Source: Lewinella sp. 4G2 (GTDB lineage Bacteria; Bacteroidota; Bacteroidia; Chitinophagales; Saprospiraceae). Taken from it: a stretch of 64,000 nucleotides of DNA. The stretch's first letter is position 1. The number at the start of each line of letters is the position of its first letter. The stretch spans positions 434,001 to 498,000 of the forward strand of contig NZ_LVWJ02000014.1 of assembly GCF_001625015.1 (NCBI RefSeq), read 5' to 3'. A model generated the notes under the pieces. The model did not search any database. It was not told where the DNA came from and saw nothing but the letters and a program-made list of their open reading frames with translations. The translations under genes were made by a program, and so were the position numbers. Of this stretch, positions 25,789 through 35,487 are shown piece by piece.

Positions 25789-28431
25789 TCACCGCACCCA
25801 CCGGTAAGCCGCTTTCACCAAAAACGTATTCCGAATCTCCGAGTCAAACAGATCCGTCGCGAAGGTCTCGTACACGTTCTGGCTCGGGTCCGCCCCACCC
25901 GTCACGCCCTGCTGCCAAACGAAGAAGAGCGTCGAGCTCGGCCGGTACTCCCAGCGAAAGACCAGGTTAGACCGAAACTGCACGAAATTGAAATCCGGGT
26001 CGTCAAACGTATAGTCCACCGCTCGGTCCAGGTTATCATCTACGGAATACACGCCGGCCTCCTCATTAAAGGAAACCTGCCCCTCCGCGTACCGGGGGAA
26101 GCGCTCCGTGAAGTCCCGCGCGTCCGCATCACCTAGGCGATTGAAGTCGGTATACGTCCCCCGCGTAATGAAGGGTTGGGCGTAGTACTGCACGGTGAAG
26201 TCTGGCGTCAGGTTATATATGGCCCGCACCGTCAGCGTGAGGGTCTCGTTTTCGATCCGGCCGTGTACGTAACGTTGCTCTCCATCTACTTCCTCAATAC
26301 TGATAAATTGGTCATTCCGGCCGCCCCAGTTGTAAGTGGGTTCAAAACTCAGGCCCAGGGCGTCGTTAGCTTGCCAACGGACTTCAAAACCGGCACCCCT
26401 CCCCCACGTATTGCCATCGTAAGAGCCGCCGCCCCGGCCGAAGAGGGCGAGTGTAACCGGCTTGCGTTCATCCGACCGCACAAAAGCCCCCGTGAAGAAG
26501 CCCGGTGAGCGGCGCAGTAGCGGCCCACCCCGCAACGCATTCTTATTTACGTCCTGCTGTTCCAGGTTGAGGAAAACCCGGGCGAAGGAGAAATTCTTAA
26601 AGGTGGCGTTATAGTTCGTGTTGTAACTCCGCCCCAGAGAGGAGCCGTCAAAATCCCACCCGAAGTAAAGGTTATGGTTCCACTGCCGGCGGTTGAAGAT
26701 GCCCTGCGGTTTCCGCCAGACCCTGGCCCCCCAGGCAAAAGCGTTGATCTGGTCGGTATTACTCAGAAAGCCAATGTCGTTCAGCTCCAGCCCCGGACTG
26801 CGGTAGGTGGCACCGGCCTCAAAGATCCAATCGCCGGCGAAATTGCCCACCGTTACCGTTCCGCCCGTTCCGGCCAGGCTGCGCAGCGTCGTATCTACTT
26901 CAAGGTGGTCCGCATCCGGCCGTTGGAAGAGGTGCTCGAAGGAGCGCTGCGTCCGGGTAATGGCTTGCTCCGTCCCCCGCACCTGGCTGGCGAGGAGATT
27001 AGCGCGCAGTTGCCAGGCCCGGTTCTTCCAGCGGTGAACGAGGTCCAGCCCCCCGGAGTACGCCGCGTCGTGCAGGAATTGCAGATCCTCCAGCCCCTCC
27101 AGGTCGCGGTTTACCGACGTCAGAATGACGCCGATGCTGCTTTGACGGTCGTTAAAATCTTGCTGCACCCGGCCTACGTTGTAGCTCGTCAGTGGCTCCA
27201 CCACCTGCCGGCTTTCTTCGTCGATGTCGATGATGTCCGCGATTTCGCGTTCGGTAACGGAACTCAACAGACCGAGCGAAAGGCCACTCTGCGTCTTTCC
27301 ACTCACCTTCGCGGCGCCCAATATGGTCGTATTCTCGGGTTGCTTCACGTAGCGTCCGTTCACCGGGTCGCCCTGCACAAAACGGCTGGGCGTGCCCCCG
27401 ATCCGGCGGCTGTAAAAAAGTAGGTCCCCCGTATAATTTCCACCCGCCTCCGATTGAGTGAGGCGATAGTCGAAGATGTTGGCGTTCTCCACGAAGAAGG
27501 GCCGCTGTTCCCGGAAGAAAATTTGAAACCCATCGAGATTGATGGCACCCGGGTCCGCCTCCACTTGGCCAAAGTCTGGGTTCACGGTAAAGTCTACGGC
27601 AATATCGTTCGTTATGCCGATCCGGCCATCTACGCCCACGCTGGCGCGGGTATCCGTCTTCCGGTCGAAGGGGTCATTCGCGTCAAAATCACCACCAGTG
27701 CGGAGTTGGGTCAGTACGTAAGGTTGAATTTCCAGCGGTTTGCGGGCCTTTACGCCTTCGATACCCGTAAGCGTGCCGAAGCGGCTTACCCAACCATTTT
27801 CTGCCTGCTTTACCGGGGCCCAGCTATCGCGTTCTCCTTCGCGAAAATTCAGGCGCGTCACCTGCAGGCCCCATTTCTGGCTGGGGTCCTTCCCGAAGCG
27901 GAGCTGGCTGAAGGGAATCCGCGCTTCCACGGTGTAGCCCAACGAATCCTGGCGGGCCTTCATAAACCAGAACGGGTTCCAGTTGCTGTCCCAATTATTC
28001 CCGTCGTTGCTGATAAATTCATCCCCCCGCACGCCGCTCACGGAGCTGGAAAAGGAGAATCCGGTTCGCTTATCGTTGAAGCTGTCGAAGTTGATCTCTA
28101 CGTAGTCGCCGGGAAAATCATCGCGCCGGCCCAGTCGTGCTTCAATCTTCTTCGGCTCGTCGTCAAACGCCCGGTAGGCAACGTACAGGTTCTTCTTGTC
28201 GTACAAGATCTTGAACCGCGTTTCCTGAGAAACGGGCGCCGCATCATCGGGCTCCACCTGGTAATTCAGATCGGCCCACGGCACCTGGTTCCAGACGGTG
28301 TCGGAAATGTCGCCGTCAATCGTCGGGGCTTCCCCCACCAGGCGTTGGGTACTGTAGGTCGGAGCCTGGGCACTCAGCGCGGGTAGGCCAAGGAAGAAAA
28401 TGGCCACGGTGGCCAGGGCGGAAAAACGCAT
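25789..28431 (-). CDS. DUF5916 outer-membrane protein with CBM9-like N-terminus
   Basis: 880 residues. Signal peptide 1-21 (ending ALSAQ), a carbohydrate-binding-family-9-like domain (about 30-200; APTIDGDISDTVWNQ, FKILYDKKNLYVAYRAFDDEP) and a long DUF5916 domain predicted to be a beta-barrel, ending in alternating strands with a terminal aromatic (KAAYRWVR). Features such as IDGDISD and FFREQRPFFVENANIFDY are typical of the family. The role is unknown, possibly binding or import of a glycan. Start ATG 28431 begins the signal peptide; upstream in-frame codons are not signal-like. A copy of the dispersed 16-base motif lies 50 bases upstream of the ATG. Confidence 0.88.
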   Translation of the reverse strand: MRFSALATVAIFFLGLPALSAQAPTYSTQRLVGEAPTIDGDISDTVWNQVPWADLNYQVEPDDAAPVSQETRFKILYDKKNLYVAYRAFDDEPKKIEARLGRRDDFPGDYVEINFDSFNDKRTGFSFSSSVSGVRGDEFISNDGNNWDSNWNPFWFMKARQDSLGYTVEARIPFSQLRFGKDPSQKWGLQVTRLNFREGERDSWAPVKQAENGWVSRFGTLTGIEGVKARKPLEIQPYVLTQLRTGGDFDANDPFDRKTDTRASVGVDGRIGITNDIAVDFTVNPDFGQVEADPGAINLDGFQIFFREQRPFFVENANIFDYRLTQSEAGGNYTGDLLFYSRRIGGTPSRFVQGDPVNGRYVKQPENTTILGAAKVSGKTQSGLSLGLLSSVTEREIADIIDIDEESRQVVEPLTSYNVGRVQQDFNDRQSSIGVILTSVNRDLEGLEDLQFLHDAAYSGGLDLVHRWKNRAWQLRANLLASQVRGTEQAITRTQRSFEHLFQRPDADHLEVDTTLRSLAGTGGTVTVGNFAGDWIFEAGATYRSPGLELNDIGFLSNTDQINAFAWGARVWRKPQGIFNRRQWNHNLYFGWDFDGSSLGRSYNTNYNATFKNFSFARVFLNLEQQDVNKNALRGGPLLRRSPGFFTGAFVRSDERKPVTLALFGRGGGSYDGNTWGRGAGFEVRWQANDALGLSFEPTYNWGGRNDQFISIEEVDGEQRYVHGRIENETLTLTVRAIYNLTPDFTVQYYAQPFITRGTYTDFNRLGDADARDFTERFPRYAEGQVSFNEEAGVYSVDDNLDRAVDYTFDDPDFNFVQFRSNLVFRWEYRPSSTLFFVWQQGVTGGADPSQNVYETFATDLFDSEIRNTFLVKAAYRWVR

Positions 28432-28480
28432 GCGGGTAGGGCTGGGAAGTTGGATGCGGCTATCCACCCGATGGATGAGG

Positions 28481-28496
28481 GCGCTGCCGCAGGTGC
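28481..28496 (+). repeat. Dispersed 16-base motif, copy 2 (5' of DUF5916 gene)
   Basis: Exact GCGCTGNCGCRGGTGC on the plus strand, antisense to and 50 bases upstream of the DUF5916 start codon. Confidence 0.85.
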
Positions 28497-28578
28497 AAAG
28501 GTAATTGGAAGGGGACCTAACCCCCGAACCCATTGACCGTCCGTTAACGTCTCGCAAATACCTTTAAAGTGGAGGGAC

Positions 28579-29229
28579 TTACCGTACCCGGGAAGCTCCG
28601 CTTGACTCAACATCAATGGAAGCACCCCCGGAGACCCGGACCGAACTCGCCCCACTGGCGTTACCCCGTACGTGATCCGAAGCGTTGAGTTTGACGGAAG
28701 AGGCTCCCGCCACTTCAATCTTGGCTTGCTCCACTGGGATTCCCGTTAGGTCAATACTTGCCGCACCGGAAGCATTCAGGTCCACCATCCCCGCCCGGGA
28801 ATCCTTAAAGCTTACGTTCGTGGCGCCGGACACATCCAGCTCAATTGACTTCCCTGCCTGCTGGAAGCCTTCGATCACCAAGCGAGAGGCACCTGACCCT
28901 CGCACTTCCTTGAGGTAGGGCATCACGACGGTAGCGCGCACGGTTGCGTTGTTGTAGCTGTAGCGCGATTTCATTTTGATGACCAGGCGCTCTCCTCTGA
29001 CCTCGGTTTCAACGTGGTCCACCAAGTTGTCGTCGGCGGTAATTTCCACCCGGTAGGCAGATCCGTAAGTAATCGTAGCCTGAACTGCACCAGAGATATC
29101 TAGCCCACTAAAGTCATCCAGGGAACGCTCCTGCTTGATCAGTTTACCGGAGCCCACGACGGAGCGTTGGGCGGTAACGGACAATGAGAAAGCAAAAAGG
29201 AGTAAAAGGAGTGCGGAGAAACGAGTCAT
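28579..29229 (-). CDS. Exported GIN-domain (DUF2807) protein
   Basis: 216 residues. Signal peptide 1-20 (ending SVTAQ), then a GIN/DUF2807 beta-solenoid: SVVGSGKLIKQERSL, ISGAVQATITYGS, VEITADDNLVDHVE, and serial SGA/GAS turns (VSGATNVSF, NASGAASIDL, GASSVKL). This head-GIN fold occurs in Bacteroidota surface and auto-transporter-like proteins; its function is unknown. It is 40 bases downstream of a diverged paralogue in the same direction, so the two probably form an operon. Confidence 0.85.
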   Translation of the reverse strand: MTRFSALLLLLFAFSLSVTAQRSVVGSGKLIKQERSLDDFSGLDISGAVQATITYGSAYRVEITADDNLVDHVETEVRGERLVIKMKSRYSYNNATVRATVVMPYLKEVRGSGASRLVIEGFQQAGKSIELDVSGATNVSFKDSRAGMVDLNASGAASIDLTGIPVEQAKIEVAGASSVKLNASDHVRGNASGASSVRVSGGASIDVESSGASRVR

Positions 29230-29270
29230 GGCAGTTGAATTTACGGAGTTTAAAGGAGCTAGGAGAAGAA

Positions 29271-29954
29271 TCAGTTTGCATCTACGACGCTGGACGATCC
29301 CGAAGTAGCCACGGTCACCTCTGGGTTATTGCGGTAACGCACCGTAGAGGAACCCGAGACTTCTCCGGTGAGTAGTTCCTCCACGTTGACTTCCAGTGTG
29401 GAGGACCCCGAAAGATCTACCGTAGCGGAATTAACCAGGGACGAAAAGCAGAAAGCCTCCGACGCGCCGGAAAGGTTGACGTTCAGATCGTCGAAGACCG
29501 CACCGGTGATGGTTGCCTTTGCTGCGCCTGAGAGATCGACCGATAGATCACTATTGGTTTGGGAGAAGGCGCCAATATCATAAGTCGTGGCACCGCTTCC
29601 ATTGATACTATTGAGGGAGGGCATCGTAATTGTAGCCAGCAGCGTCACGTTACGGACATTGTTGGCATCTACGGAAATGTCCAACTCGCCATTGTTGACC
29701 TCCGTCTCTACCATATCCATCACGTTGTCGTCGGCCGTGATTTGGACCGTAAACGGGGTGCCGTTAATAACGGTTACCTCGGTGCTACCGGAGACACTAA
29801 TTCCCGTAAATGCAGGCACGTCACGTGTTTCGGTAATCAGGGTTCCGGACCCCACGACGCTCCTATTGTTGTCGTCATCCTCACAGGAGGCCAACAGGAA
29901 AAGAGAGAGGGCTAGTAGTACGTAGGTACTTAATTTAGAAGCAACAGAAAGCAT
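29271..29954 (-). CDS. GIN-domain (DUF2807) lipoprotein
   Basis: 227 residues. The signal ends in a lipobox LLASC (Cys24), followed by acidic EDDDNN, which in Bacteroidota often favours export to the outer surface. The GIN beta-solenoid follows: SVVGSGTLITETRDV, VSGSTEVTVINGT, VQITADDNVMDMVETE, then SGA/SGS turns. First gene of the pair with the signal-peptide paralogue, and similar throughout, indicating duplication and change of anchoring. Molecular function unknown. Confidence 0.86.
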   Translation of the reverse strand: MLSVASKLSTYVLLALSLFLLASCEDDDNNRSVVGSGTLITETRDVPAFTGISVSGSTEVTVINGTPFTVQITADDNVMDMVETEVNNGELDISVDANNVRNVTLLATITMPSLNSINGSGATTYDIGAFSQTNSDLSVDLSGAAKATITGAVFDDLNVNLSGASEAFCFSSLVNSATVDLSGSSTLEVNVEELLTGEVSGSSTVRYRNNPEVTVATSGSSSVVDAN

Positions 29955-30052
29955 ATTAAATAAGTGTTTAGTAGGGTTCCTTCAGGGATCAAAGACGGAA
30001 CAAGAATTGCGGGGTTGCACCTCCTGGAAAAATTCTCTTTAGCCCTGATACC

Positions 30053-31192
30053 CTACCACTCCTTCCGCCCAACCCCTCCCGCTAGCGCGAGGTACAAATA
30101 CGCCGGCCCCACCCAGGCGTCAAAGAAGGCTACCCAAGAGATTAGCCCGATCCAATTACTCGGTCCTTGCTCCGCACCCGCGGCAGCGCCCGAATGATCA
30201 GCTTGCCTTAATTGTTGGAAAGGTGACGCGTAGGCAAAAACTTGCACGATAAGGCGCAGGAGGTAAAGCGTAAGCACCGGCCAAGCGTGACCCTGCAGGA
30301 TTGCAGCAACCCCCAAAAGGTAGAAAAAACCGTGGCTAGCCGCCAATAACGTGAGGGCCGCCGCCACCCCCTTCGGGTAACGAACGCCCGTGGATTGATG
30401 GCGCGCCCGCTGCTTCAAATAAGCCGACCAGGTAGGTTGTGGGTGGCTGAACGCCCAGGCCGCCGCCGTAGTAACGCTAGCCGTGGACGAAGCTTCAGCG
30501 TTCCCACTCACGAGCAAATCATCGTCGCCGCTCGCAACGTCGGCGTGGCTGGTGAAGCCGCCAGACCGCTCAAAAAAGGAACGGGTGTAAGCGAGGTTGC
30601 GGCCGACGCCCATGTAGGGCAACCCCCGACGCGCAAACCCCAAATATTTGAGGCTGACGTATACCGATTCAAACTGCTGCCACCGGCTCAGGAGAGATTT
30701 GGAGGCCAAATAAGGAGATACGCCCAGGGTTAATTCTTTCCCATCGCGCAACGGCTGCGTCATGGACCGCAACCAGTCCGGACTAGCCGGCACACAATCC
30801 GCATCCGTCAACAACAAGTGGTCGTGCCGGGCGGATTGAATGCCAAAGGAAAGCGCATCTTTCTTGCCGGGGCGCGTAGGACCAGGCGTGACTAAACGGA
30901 CACGGGGGTCGGACGATAAGAACGGCTGGATGGCTGCGACGGAATCATCCGTGGAATTATCGTCCACCAGCACCAATTCGAATTCAACAGCGTACTGCTG
31001 AGCCAAAATCTTATTGACGAGGCGCGCGAGCGTAGCCGCTTCGTTGCGAAAACAGACAATCACGGATACGGGTGCTGGCTGATCCAGCGAATCGACTTTA
31101 CGTTGGGCTTTGGGCCGGTAAGCGCTCGCCAGCACGAAGAGCCAATAGGCCAATTGAACGACGGCGGCCAGCAAAAAGAGGGCAAGGACCAC
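30053..31192 (-). CDS. Membrane glycosyltransferase, family 2
   Basis: 379 residues. An N-terminal membrane helix (1-24), a GT-A catalytic domain with VSVIVCFRNEAATL, LVLVDDNSTDDS and the metal-binding TDADC (Asp130, Asp132), an acceptor region ending GDDDLLVS, a QRARHQ variant of the QxxRW motif, then C-terminal membrane helices (about 280-375). It would add sugars to a lipid or polysaccharide at the inner membrane. The GTG start overlaps the upstream TAG by one base (TAGTG), indicating translational coupling. The loop GAAAGAEQGP is encoded by the dispersed 16-base motif. Confidence 0.88.
   Translation of the reverse strand: MVLALFLLAAVVQLAYWLFVLASAYRPKAQRKVDSLDQPAPVSVIVCFRNEAATLARLVNKILAQQYAVEFELVLVDDNSTDDSVAAIQPFLSSDPRVRLVTPGPTRPGKKDALSFGIQSARHDHLLLTDADCVPASPDWLRSMTQPLRDGKELTLGVSPYLASKSLLSRWQQFESVYVSLKYLGFARRGLPYMGVGRNLAYTRSFFERSGGFTSHADVASGDDDLLVSGNAEASSTASVTTAAAWAFSHPQPTWSAYLKQRARHQSTGVRYPKGVAAALTLLAASHGFFYLLGVAAILQGHAWPVLTLYLLRLIVQVFAYASPFQQLRQADHSGAAAGAEQGPSNWIGLISWVAFFDAWVGPAYLYLALAGGVGRKEW
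30174..30189 (-). repeat. Dispersed 16-base motif, copy 3 (in glycosyltransferase)
   Basis: Exact match with R=G on the minus strand, sense to the gene, encoding GAAAGA in a loop between membrane helices. The downstream extension GGAGCAAGGACC parallels the rnr copy. Confidence 0.85.
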
Positions 31193-31482
31193 TAGATCTC
31201 AGCGACGATGTCGCTCCATTCCGGGTGGCGTTCCAGGTAGGCCGCGACGAAGGGGCAGTACGGCAGTACCATCAGACCCTTGTCCTTTGCGTGTTGGAGG
31301 GCAAAAGCCACGAGGGCGGAGCCGAGACCCTGGCCCTGCAATTCATCAGGCACTTCGGTGTGGACGAGCGCGATCCGCTTACGGCCCAAGCGATAATCTA
31401 AAATGGAAGTTTGGGAGCCGCTGACGATCTCGAAACGGAATTCATCTTCGTTGTTGACGACCTGGTCGGTGGGGTTAGGCAT
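31192..31482 (-). CDS. Small GNAT-like acetyltransferase (YjdJ/Gtn type)
   Basis: 96 residues, the size of the single-domain Acetyltransf_CG group. It has IVSGSQTSILDYRLGRKRIALVHTEVP, the acetyl-CoA loop LQGQGLGSALVAFALQHA, and the closing VLPYCPFVAAYLERHPEW with the YxxRHPE signature. Substrate unknown. Its stop codon overlaps the start of the glycosyltransferase, forming an operon. Confidence 0.88.
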   Translation of the reverse strand: MPNPTDQVVNNEDEFRFEIVSGSQTSILDYRLGRKRIALVHTEVPDELQGQGLGSALVAFALQHAKDKGLMVLPYCPFVAAYLERHPEWSDIVAEI

Positions 31483-31632
31483 GGTAAAAGTTTAGGGGCG
31501 TGGCTGAAAACTGTTGTGGGGGGGACTTGACTTAAACGCTGGCTAATATAGGCCGATTGAGCGGGAGGCAAAATTTTACGCCCTGATGGCCGCGCAAACG
31601 GGATACGCACGGCTGACTGAAAGCGCCAGTCT

Positions 31633-33135
31633 CTAGAGCTCCTTGCGCAATCTGGCGACCGGCAAGCCAAGTTGCTCCCGGTATTTAGCGACCGTCCGGC
31701 GAGCTATCTCGTATCCGCGTTTGGCCAGTTCCTTTTGCAGGGTTCCGTCCGCGAGTGGTTTGCGTTTGTTTTCCTCGTCGATGATGCTTTTGAGCACATC
31801 CTTGATCTCGGTGGTGCTGACTTCCTCGCCCTCCTGGTTGGTCATCCCTTCACTGAAGAACTCGCGCAGGCCGTAGGTCCCGTAATCCGTCTGGACGAAT
31901 TTGCTATTGGCTACCCGGCTGACGGTACTGATGTCCAACCCGGTCATGGCACCGATATCCTTCAGGATCATGGGCCGCAGATCCTTCACGTCCCCGCTGC
32001 GGAAAAAGGCTTCCTGGTAGCGCATGATGGCGTGCATGACCGAATAAAGCGTCTGCTGCCGTTGCTGAATAGCTTCGATGAACCAACTGGCGGAGTCAAT
32101 ATTCTGGCGGATGAACCCCGCCGCCTGCTTCTGCGCCAGGGTAAGTTTGCCGCTGGCCTTTTGTTTCTCGCGGTAGTCGCGCAACATCTCCTGGTAGTGG
32201 TCGCTCACCTTCAGGTCCGGAGCATTGCGGGCGGTGAGGCTGAGCTTGAGCTCCCCATCCTGAGTGGTAAGAACGAAATCCGGTACCACGGTGCGCGCTC
32301 CCCGCCCTCCGGCTACCCCACTGAGCCCGCTGGCGGGTTTGGGGTTGAGACGAAGGATCTCTTTAAGGGCATCCCGCAGCTCATCCTCGTCGACGCCCAG
32401 TTTGTCGATGAGCTTATCGTAGTGCTTCTTAGAAAAAAGGTCGAAGTGCTCCTTGATGATGCGTTGGGCGAGGACGATGTCCGCAAACCGCATATCATCA
32501 ATATCATCACCATTATCCACCTTGTGGTTGATTTGGATCAGGAGGCACTCTTGCAGGTCCCGGGCGGCAATCCCGATGGGTTCCAGGGTTTGGACGACGG
32601 CCAGCACTTCACGGATGCGCTTGACGGGTACGTCCAGGTTGGCCCCAATGAGCAGGTCATCCGAGATGGCGGAGAGCTTGCGTTGGAGGTAGCCGTCCCC
32701 GTCCAGGTTACCGATGATCTGTTGGGCGATCAGGCGGTCCAGCGGCGTTTCGAATTCTACGGCGTTGAGTTGGTTCTCGAGGTGTTCGAGAAAGCTCGTT
32801 TCGTCCGCCGTATAGCTACCGGGGGCGGCGTAGTCCTCGTCTCTCTGGCTCTTCTGGTTGTAGCTGGTGGGGTCGTCCTCCAAGTATTGCTGGAAGTAAT
32901 CGTCGTCGTATTCAGAGTTGCGTTCCTCGGCTTGCCCTTCGCCGTCTCGTTCCAGGCGGTCTTCCTGCCGCTCGCGTTCTTCGGGCGGGGCTTCTTCCAG
33001 CGTCGGGTTCTTTTCCAGTTCCTCCTTGATCCGGGCTTCCAGTTGGCCGATGGGTAGCTGCACCAACTCCATCAACTGGATCTGGCGGGGGCTGGCCGTC
33101 TGGGATTGCTTCTGCTTAAAGTTTTGTCCGATCAT
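31633..33135 (-). CDS. rpoN: RNA polymerase sigma-54 factor
   Basis: 500 residues, full length. Region I (1-50) is Gln/Leu-rich (SPRQIQLMELVQLPIGQLEARI, activator contact). An acidic region II follows (about 55-115), then the core-binding domain (LDRLIAQQIIGNLDGDGYL, LEPIGIAARDLQECLLIQ). The DNA-binding region III holds RPMILKDIGAMTGLDISTVSRV and the RpoN box ARRTVAKYREQL near the C-terminus. It directs transcription from -24/-12 promoters with AAA+ activators, none of which lies in the window. The upstream flank 33136-34018 is occupied by a tandem repeat. Confidence 0.96.
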   Translation of the reverse strand: MIGQNFKQKQSQTASPRQIQLMELVQLPIGQLEARIKEELEKNPTLEEAPPEERERQEDRLERDGEGQAEERNSEYDDDYFQQYLEDDPTSYNQKSQRDEDYAAPGSYTADETSFLEHLENQLNAVEFETPLDRLIAQQIIGNLDGDGYLQRKLSAISDDLLIGANLDVPVKRIREVLAVVQTLEPIGIAARDLQECLLIQINHKVDNGDDIDDMRFADIVLAQRIIKEHFDLFSKKHYDKLIDKLGVDEDELRDALKEILRLNPKPASGLSGVAGGRGARTVVPDFVLTTQDGELKLSLTARNAPDLKVSDHYQEMLRDYREKQKASGKLTLAQKQAAGFIRQNIDSASWFIEAIQQRQQTLYSVMHAIMRYQEAFFRSGDVKDLRPMILKDIGAMTGLDISTVSRVANSKFVQTDYGTYGLREFFSEGMTNQEGEEVSTTEIKDVLKSIIDEENKRKPLADGTLQKELAKRGYEIARRTVAKYREQLGLPVARLRKEL

Positions 33136-33349
33136 AAAGGCGAGGAGCGGTGGGGAAAGGCGAAGGCATCTCCCCTGGGTGGTTTATGTACACTTGGCGC
33201 GGGGGGGTGGTTCGTTGGTGGCCTTCGTATTCCTGGGCCGGCGAGTATAACAGGGTGTAGCCTGGCGGTTTGGATTTTCCCTTGGCTTCGGGGTGCCTCC
33301 GGCGGTTGCCAGGGAGGAAGCGGAGGAGGTGGAGTGGCCGAGGCTTTTT

Positions 33350-33860
33350 AGCAGAATTTTTTTCGCAGGAGAGGTAGAGCGAAGGAGAACTAGAGGCCTG
33401 CGGCGCTATTTCGCAGGAGTTGGGGAGGTTGGGGAGCAGGAGAGGCCTGCGGCGCTGTGTTACCTGCCCGCCCCGAAGGGTCGGCCTGAGTAGCGATGGC
33501 ACACCGTTAGGTGGCCCATTCTACGAATGAGAGGTTGGGAGCAAACGACGGAATTGTTTCGCAGGAACTGGTGAGGTTGGGGAGTAGGAAAGGCCTGCGG
33601 CGTTATTTCGCAGGAGTTGGAGAGGGTGGGGAGCAAGAGAGGCCTGCGGCGCTGTGTTATCTGCCCGCCCCGAAGGGTCGGCTTGTGTAGCGATGGCACA
33701 CCGTTAGGTGGCCCATTCTACGAATGAGAAGTTGGGAGCAAACGACGGAATTGTGTCGCAGGAGCTGGTGAGGTTGAGGAACAGGAGAGGCCTGCGGCGC
33801 TATTTCGCAGGAGTTGGGGAGGTTGGGGAGCAAGAGAGGCCTGCGGCGCTTTGCTACAAG
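33350..33860. repeat. 197-bp tandem repeat, about 2.6 copies (family I)
   Basis: The unit starts CTGCCCGCCCCGAAGGG at 33464 and again at 33661 (period 197), with a partial unit before it. Inside are GGCCTGCGGCG...TCGCAGGAG hairpin blocks and the GGCACACCGTTAGGTGGCCC block, which reappears once at 63775-63840. No coding sense. It occupies the 5' side of rpoN. Confidence 0.88.
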
Positions 33861-33945
33861 GGATCCCGGTAGGGATCATCATGATAGCCCAAGTTCAAGA
33901 CGGCGCAGCCGTTCGACCCCGGGTTTTCGTTAATCAAATCCCTCC

Positions 33946-33983
33946 AAAAAAAACGCCTTCACCCCAAAGTGGGATGAAGGCGT
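33946..33983 (-). terminator. Rho-independent terminator after trigger factor
   Basis: The stem ACGCCTTCA / TGAAGGCGT (33953-33961, 33975-33983) is followed on the minus strand by eight T. A second small hairpin CCGACC / GGTCGG lies between it and the gene. Confidence 0.92.
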
Positions 33984-34018
33984 CTGACAATCCCGACCGG
34001 AGGTCGGAAACCGGAAAT

Positions 34019-35392
34019 TTACTCCTCCTCGGCGGCAGCCGGGGTAGGGTTATTCTCCTCATTAAATTGCTTGATCACGTCATTAAACGCATCCGCGTCA
34101 ACGCTGATCTCGTTCAGGGTCACCTTATCGCGTAGGGCGGCCATGATCTTCTTTTCGATGGCGTTGCTGGAGAGTTGGTTCCGTTGCTCTTCGTCCTGGA
34201 GGGCGCGCTGGACGTAGCTTTCGATGAAGTCGTCCGTCAGGAAATCGGGGCGCTGGCCACCGAGCATCTGCATGAGGGCCTGGACGGCTTCTTCCTTGAT
34301 GTCTTCGTACTCGAGCTTGATCTCTTCGTCGGCGGCAAACTTGTTGCGGATGAGCATCCAGCGAACGCCCCGCTCGAAGAGGTCGTAAGGGGTGTCTTCA
34401 CCCTTATTGACTTCGCGCATGAATTCTTCGGGCAGCTCCATCGTAGTGTTCTCCACGAGGGCTTTCTGGATGGCGAAGTTGGCCATTCCGTCCGCCTGCT
34501 GCTGGAAGCCGGCGGACTGCTTAGCAACGATGTCGTCACGCAGTTCACCTTCGGTGGCGACGGCGCCGGAGGGGTCGTACTCCTTGAAGAAGTCGGTCGT
34601 CATCTCTGATGGGGTGACGCGGGTGATGCCGTCGATCTTCACGTCGAAGGACTTACCGGTGATGTCGGTGTCCACGTCTTCCAGGTCGAGGAAGTACTTC
34701 TTCACGTAGGTATCGGTGCTGTCGTTCTCCAGCGTGGAGAGGTCAGCAACGGTGACGGTGTCGCCAATCTCCTTACCGAGGAAGAGTTCCTTGGATTCGT
34801 CCGTCAGCGCGTCGAGGTACAACTTGGTGGAGTTGGTGATCTTCTCTTCCACGGGGCCGGCTTCGGTGAAGGTGACGCTCAGTACGTCATCCTCGCCCAC
34901 GGCGCCTTCGGTGAGTTCCTCGCTCTTACCGGCACGCTTGAGCATACTGGATACGGCCTTGTCGATATCTTCGGTGGGGACGTCCAGTACGTAGTAATCA
35001 ATCGCCTCATTGGGGATCTCGTAGCTGAATTCCGGTTCGATGGCCACTTCGTACTTCAGGGAGAGGTCCTGCACGTTGGAGGCGGTGATCATCGGGGTAC
35101 CCTCTTCCTCGATGGGGCGGGGGCTGAAGATCAGGTCGATCTTGTTCTCTTCGATGTAGCCGAAGAGGGATTCGCGTACTTCGTTATCGAGGATCTGGCC
35201 CAGGATGTCGTTACCCATCATCTTACGGAGGGTGGACATGGGGACCTTCCCCTTCCGGAAACCCTTCATGCTGACCTTACCCCGCTGCTTCTTCAGCTCG
35301 GCGTTGATCTTCTCGTTGAGTTCTTGCTTTGACATGTCGACGGTGATCTTACCGAGGACGTCGCTGGTTTTTTCGAAACTTACGTTAGGCAT
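34019..35392 (-). CDS. tig: Trigger factor (ribosome-associated chaperone)
   Basis: 457 residues. The N-terminal ribosome-binding domain carries the signature GFRKGKVPMS (residues 46-55). A diverged FKBP-like prolyl isomerase domain occupies about 150-240, followed by the helical C-terminal substrate cradle ending in an acidic AAAEEE tail. It binds nascent chains at the ribosome exit tunnel. Start ATG 35392 is chosen because MPNVSFEKTSDVLGKI matches the family start. The same frame stays open upstream through the tRNA-Leu gene, but that extension is the tRNA read as protein and should not be annotated. Confidence 0.94.
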   Translation of the reverse strand: MPNVSFEKTSDVLGKITVDMSKQELNEKINAELKKQRGKVSMKGFRKGKVPMSTLRKMMGNDILGQILDNEVRESLFGYIEENKIDLIFSPRPIEEEGTPMITASNVQDLSLKYEVAIEPEFSYEIPNEAIDYYVLDVPTEDIDKAVSSMLKRAGKSEELTEGAVGEDDVLSVTFTEAGPVEEKITNSTKLYLDALTDESKELFLGKEIGDTVTVADLSTLENDSTDTYVKKYFLDLEDVDTDITGKSFDVKIDGITRVTPSEMTTDFFKEYDPSGAVATEGELRDDIVAKQSAGFQQQADGMANFAIQKALVENTTMELPEEFMREVNKGEDTPYDLFERGVRWMLIRNKFAADEEIKLEYEDIKEEAVQALMQMLGGQRPDFLTDDFIESYVQRALQDEEQRNQLSSNAIEKKIMAALRDKVTLNEISVDADAFNDVIKQFNEENNPTPAAAEEE

Positions 35393-35487
35393 GTACTGCG
35401 TTGTTTTTTCCGGTTCTGCCCGTACCTGGGTTACCGGGGAAAAGAACGGCCCACCCGAGGGCGAGCCGTAATAACTTGTAAAAAGTG

